From NCBI RefSeq assembly GCF_014054525.1, contig NZ_CP059564.1:816357-880356 (forward strand): 64,000 nt of DNA, written 5' to 3'. The number at the start of each line of letters is the position of its first letter. Positions within the stretch are counted from its first letter, which is position 1. Made by a program: the position numbers and the translations under genes. The notes beneath the pieces are model-generated. The model was not told the DNA's origin. It saw only the letters and a list, made by a program, of their open reading frames with translations, and did not search any database. The DNA comes from Alysiella filiformis. GTDB taxonomy: Bacteria > Pseudomonadota > Gammaproteobacteria > Burkholderiales > Neisseriaceae. This document shows positions 62,816 through 64,000 of this stretch, one piece after another.

Positions 62816-64000
62816 ATGAAAAATCAACGCAAAATTTTGGTAACCTCCGCTCTGCCCTACGCCAACGGCGCAATCCACTTGGGACACATGGTGGAACACA
62901 TTCAAACCGACATTTGGGTACGTTTCCAAAAATCACGCGGACACGAATGTTACTACTGCTGCGCGGACGACACACACGGCACGCCCATCATGCTTGCCGC
63001 GCAAAAACAAGGCATCACGCCCGAACAACTCATTGAAAAAACACATGGCGAACATTTGTCCGATTTCACAGGTTTTGGCATTGGCTACGACAATTATTAT
63101 TCCACCCATTCCCCTGAAAACAAACAGTATTCCGAACAAATCTACTTGGCATTGAAAGCCAACGACAAAATCATCAGTAAAAACATCAATCAACTGTTTG
63201 ACCCCGAAAAACAAATGTTCTTGCCCGACCGTTTTGTCAAAGGCGAATGCCCCAAATGCCACGCCAAAGACCAATACGGCGACAACTGCGAAGTGTGCGG
63301 CACCACCTACGCCCCCACCGATTTAATCCAACCCTATTCGGTGGTATCGGGCGCAACCCCCGTGATGAAAGAAACCGAACATTTCTTTTTTAAATTAAGC
63401 GATTGTGCCGACTTTTTACGCACATGGACTTCGGGCAACAACGCGCAAGGCAAACCCCATTTGCAAGACGAAGCCCGCAACAAAATGAACGAATGGCTCA
63501 AAGATGGCGAACTTGCCGACTGGGACATCACGCGAGACGCACCTTATTTCGGCTTTGAAATCCCCAATCAGCCCAACAAATATTTCTACGTTTGGCTGGA
63601 CGCGCCTGTGGGCTACATGGCAAGTTTCCAAAATTTGTGCGACCGCATTGGTTTGAATTTCAACGACTATTTTGGCAAAGACAGCCAAGCCGAACTCTAC
63701 CATTTCATCGGCAAAGACATTTTGTATTTCCACGCCCTGTTTTGGACGGCAATGTTGGCATATTCGGGCTACCGCACCCCAAGCGGTATTTTTGCACACG
63801 GATTTTTGACGGTGGACGGGCAAAAAATGTCCAAATCACGCGGCACATTCATCACAGCCAAATCGTATTTGGAACAAGGGCTTAACCCTGAATGGATGCG
63901 CTACTACATCGCCGCCAAATTAAACAGCAAAATTGAAGACATTGACTTGAATTTAAACGACTTTATCGCGCGTGTGAACAGCGATTTGGTTGGCAAATTC
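62816..64000 (+). CDS. metG: Methionyl-tRNA synthetase, 5' part
   Basis: The frame is open to the window end (395 codons seen; the full enzyme is roughly 680). The HIGH motif is [12 protein letters not shown] (about 14-25), the zinc knuckle [18 protein letters not shown] near 145-162, and KMSKS in [12 protein letters not shown] near 338. It charges tRNA-Met. Divergent from the solute-binding gene. The missing 3' part lies outside the window; nothing suggests it is broken. Confidence 0.96.
   Translation, partial: MKNQRKILVTSALPYANGAIHLGHMVEHIQTDIWVRFQKSRGHECYYCCADDTHGTPIMLAAQKQGITPEQLIEKTHGEHLSDFTGFGIGYDNYYSTHSPENKQYSEQIYLALKANDKIISKNINQLFDPEKQMFLPDRFVKGECPKCHAKDQYGDNCEVCGTTYAPTDLIQPYSVVSGATPVMKETEHFFFKLSDCADFLRTWTSGNNAQGKPHLQDEARNKMNEWLKDGELADWDITRDAPYFGFEIPNQPNKYFYVWLDAPVGYMASFQNLCDRIGLNFNDYFGKDSQAELYHFIGKDILYFHALFWTAMLAYSGYRTPSGIFAHGFLTVDGQKMSKSRGTFITAKSYLEQGLNPEWMRYYIAAKLNSKIEDIDLNLNDFIARVNSDLVGKF

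Noticed and set aside
1-64000. Prophage or integrative element
   Set aside because: No integrase, structural phage genes, complete transposase or long direct repeats are visible; accessory genes occur as small separate modules.

Overview
The window is a 64-kb piece of chromosome from a member of the Neisseriaceae, most likely of the Kingella / Simonsiella / Alysiella / Conchiformibius group rather than Neisseria proper. The main reason is the very dense 15-mer TTCAGGCWGCCTGAA. Read on its two strands it contains both AGGCAGCCTGAA and AGGCTGCCTGAA, the DNA uptake sequence (DUS) dialects reported for Kingella and Simonsiella. The gene content also fits: the hemoglobin receptor pair HpuA/HpuB, Slam outer-membrane translocators, a lipoprotein cytochrome c', a ResB/CcsA (system II) cytochrome c maturation pair and a stand-alone RnfB-like ferredoxin. 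Genus and species cannot be fixed from the sequence alone.

Layout. 0-11.7 kb: ppk2, rpsU, an orphan Slam gene, an alanine/glycine symporter, a hydroxypyruvate reductase-like dehydrogenase, then a minus-strand run of hldA, a DUF2818 gene, pyrF, two paralogous membrane proteins, hflX and lipA. 11.7-23 kb: two unknown genes between lipA and lipB, ybeD, a TlpA-like thioredoxin, and resB/ccsA split by a Panacea-type toxin-antitoxin candidate; then an OsmB-like lipoprotein, the RnfB-like protein and pyrD. 23-34 kb is the surface-protein region: a 1059-residue lipase-like protein with RTX-like features, hpuB and hpuA, and divergently a second Slam gene followed by a new lipoprotein with a 42-bp repeat stalk. 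34-41 kb: an SDR dehydrogenase, cytochrome c', fabF, acpP, yggX, a DegP-type protease, a ParD/ParE-like pair and tRNA-Asn. 41-52 kb: fhs, cysS, an ATPase plus PD-(D/E)XK nuclease pair, 6S RNA, zapA with a long coiled-coil partner, gpsA and serC. 52-64 kb: mltB, slyX, a Na+/H+ antiporter, yggS, two M16 peptidase homologues, a YheT hydrolase, two solute-binding lipoproteins around a 59-residue membrane protein, and the 5' part of metG, cut by the window end.

How genes work together. HpuA (surface lipoprotein) and HpuB (TonB-dependent channel) would take heme from hemoglobin. The adjacent Slam would flip HpuA, and probably the new repeat lipoprotein, to the outer surface. LipB and LipA make lipoate; YbeD is their usual neighbour. 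ResB and CcsA deliver heme for c-type cytochromes such as the cytochrome c' at 34.6 kb. AcpP and FabF belong to fatty-acid synthesis. ZapA and the coiled-coil protein sit next to ssrS, as zapA does in many proteobacteria.

Intergenic DNA is unusual: nearly every gap is filled with DUS copies and short structured repeats. The most definite are a 152-bp element with ends GAAACCTTTGCAAAA (140 bp identical in two copies 29 kb apart, one lying between hpuA and hpuB) and a 164-bp MITE-like element with ends GGGGCTAATGACAATT flanked by TA (two copies, 162 of 164 bases alike, in opposite orientation). No complete insertion sequence, prophage or CRISPR array is present. All identifications were made by eye from motifs and memory of protein families; no database search was run.
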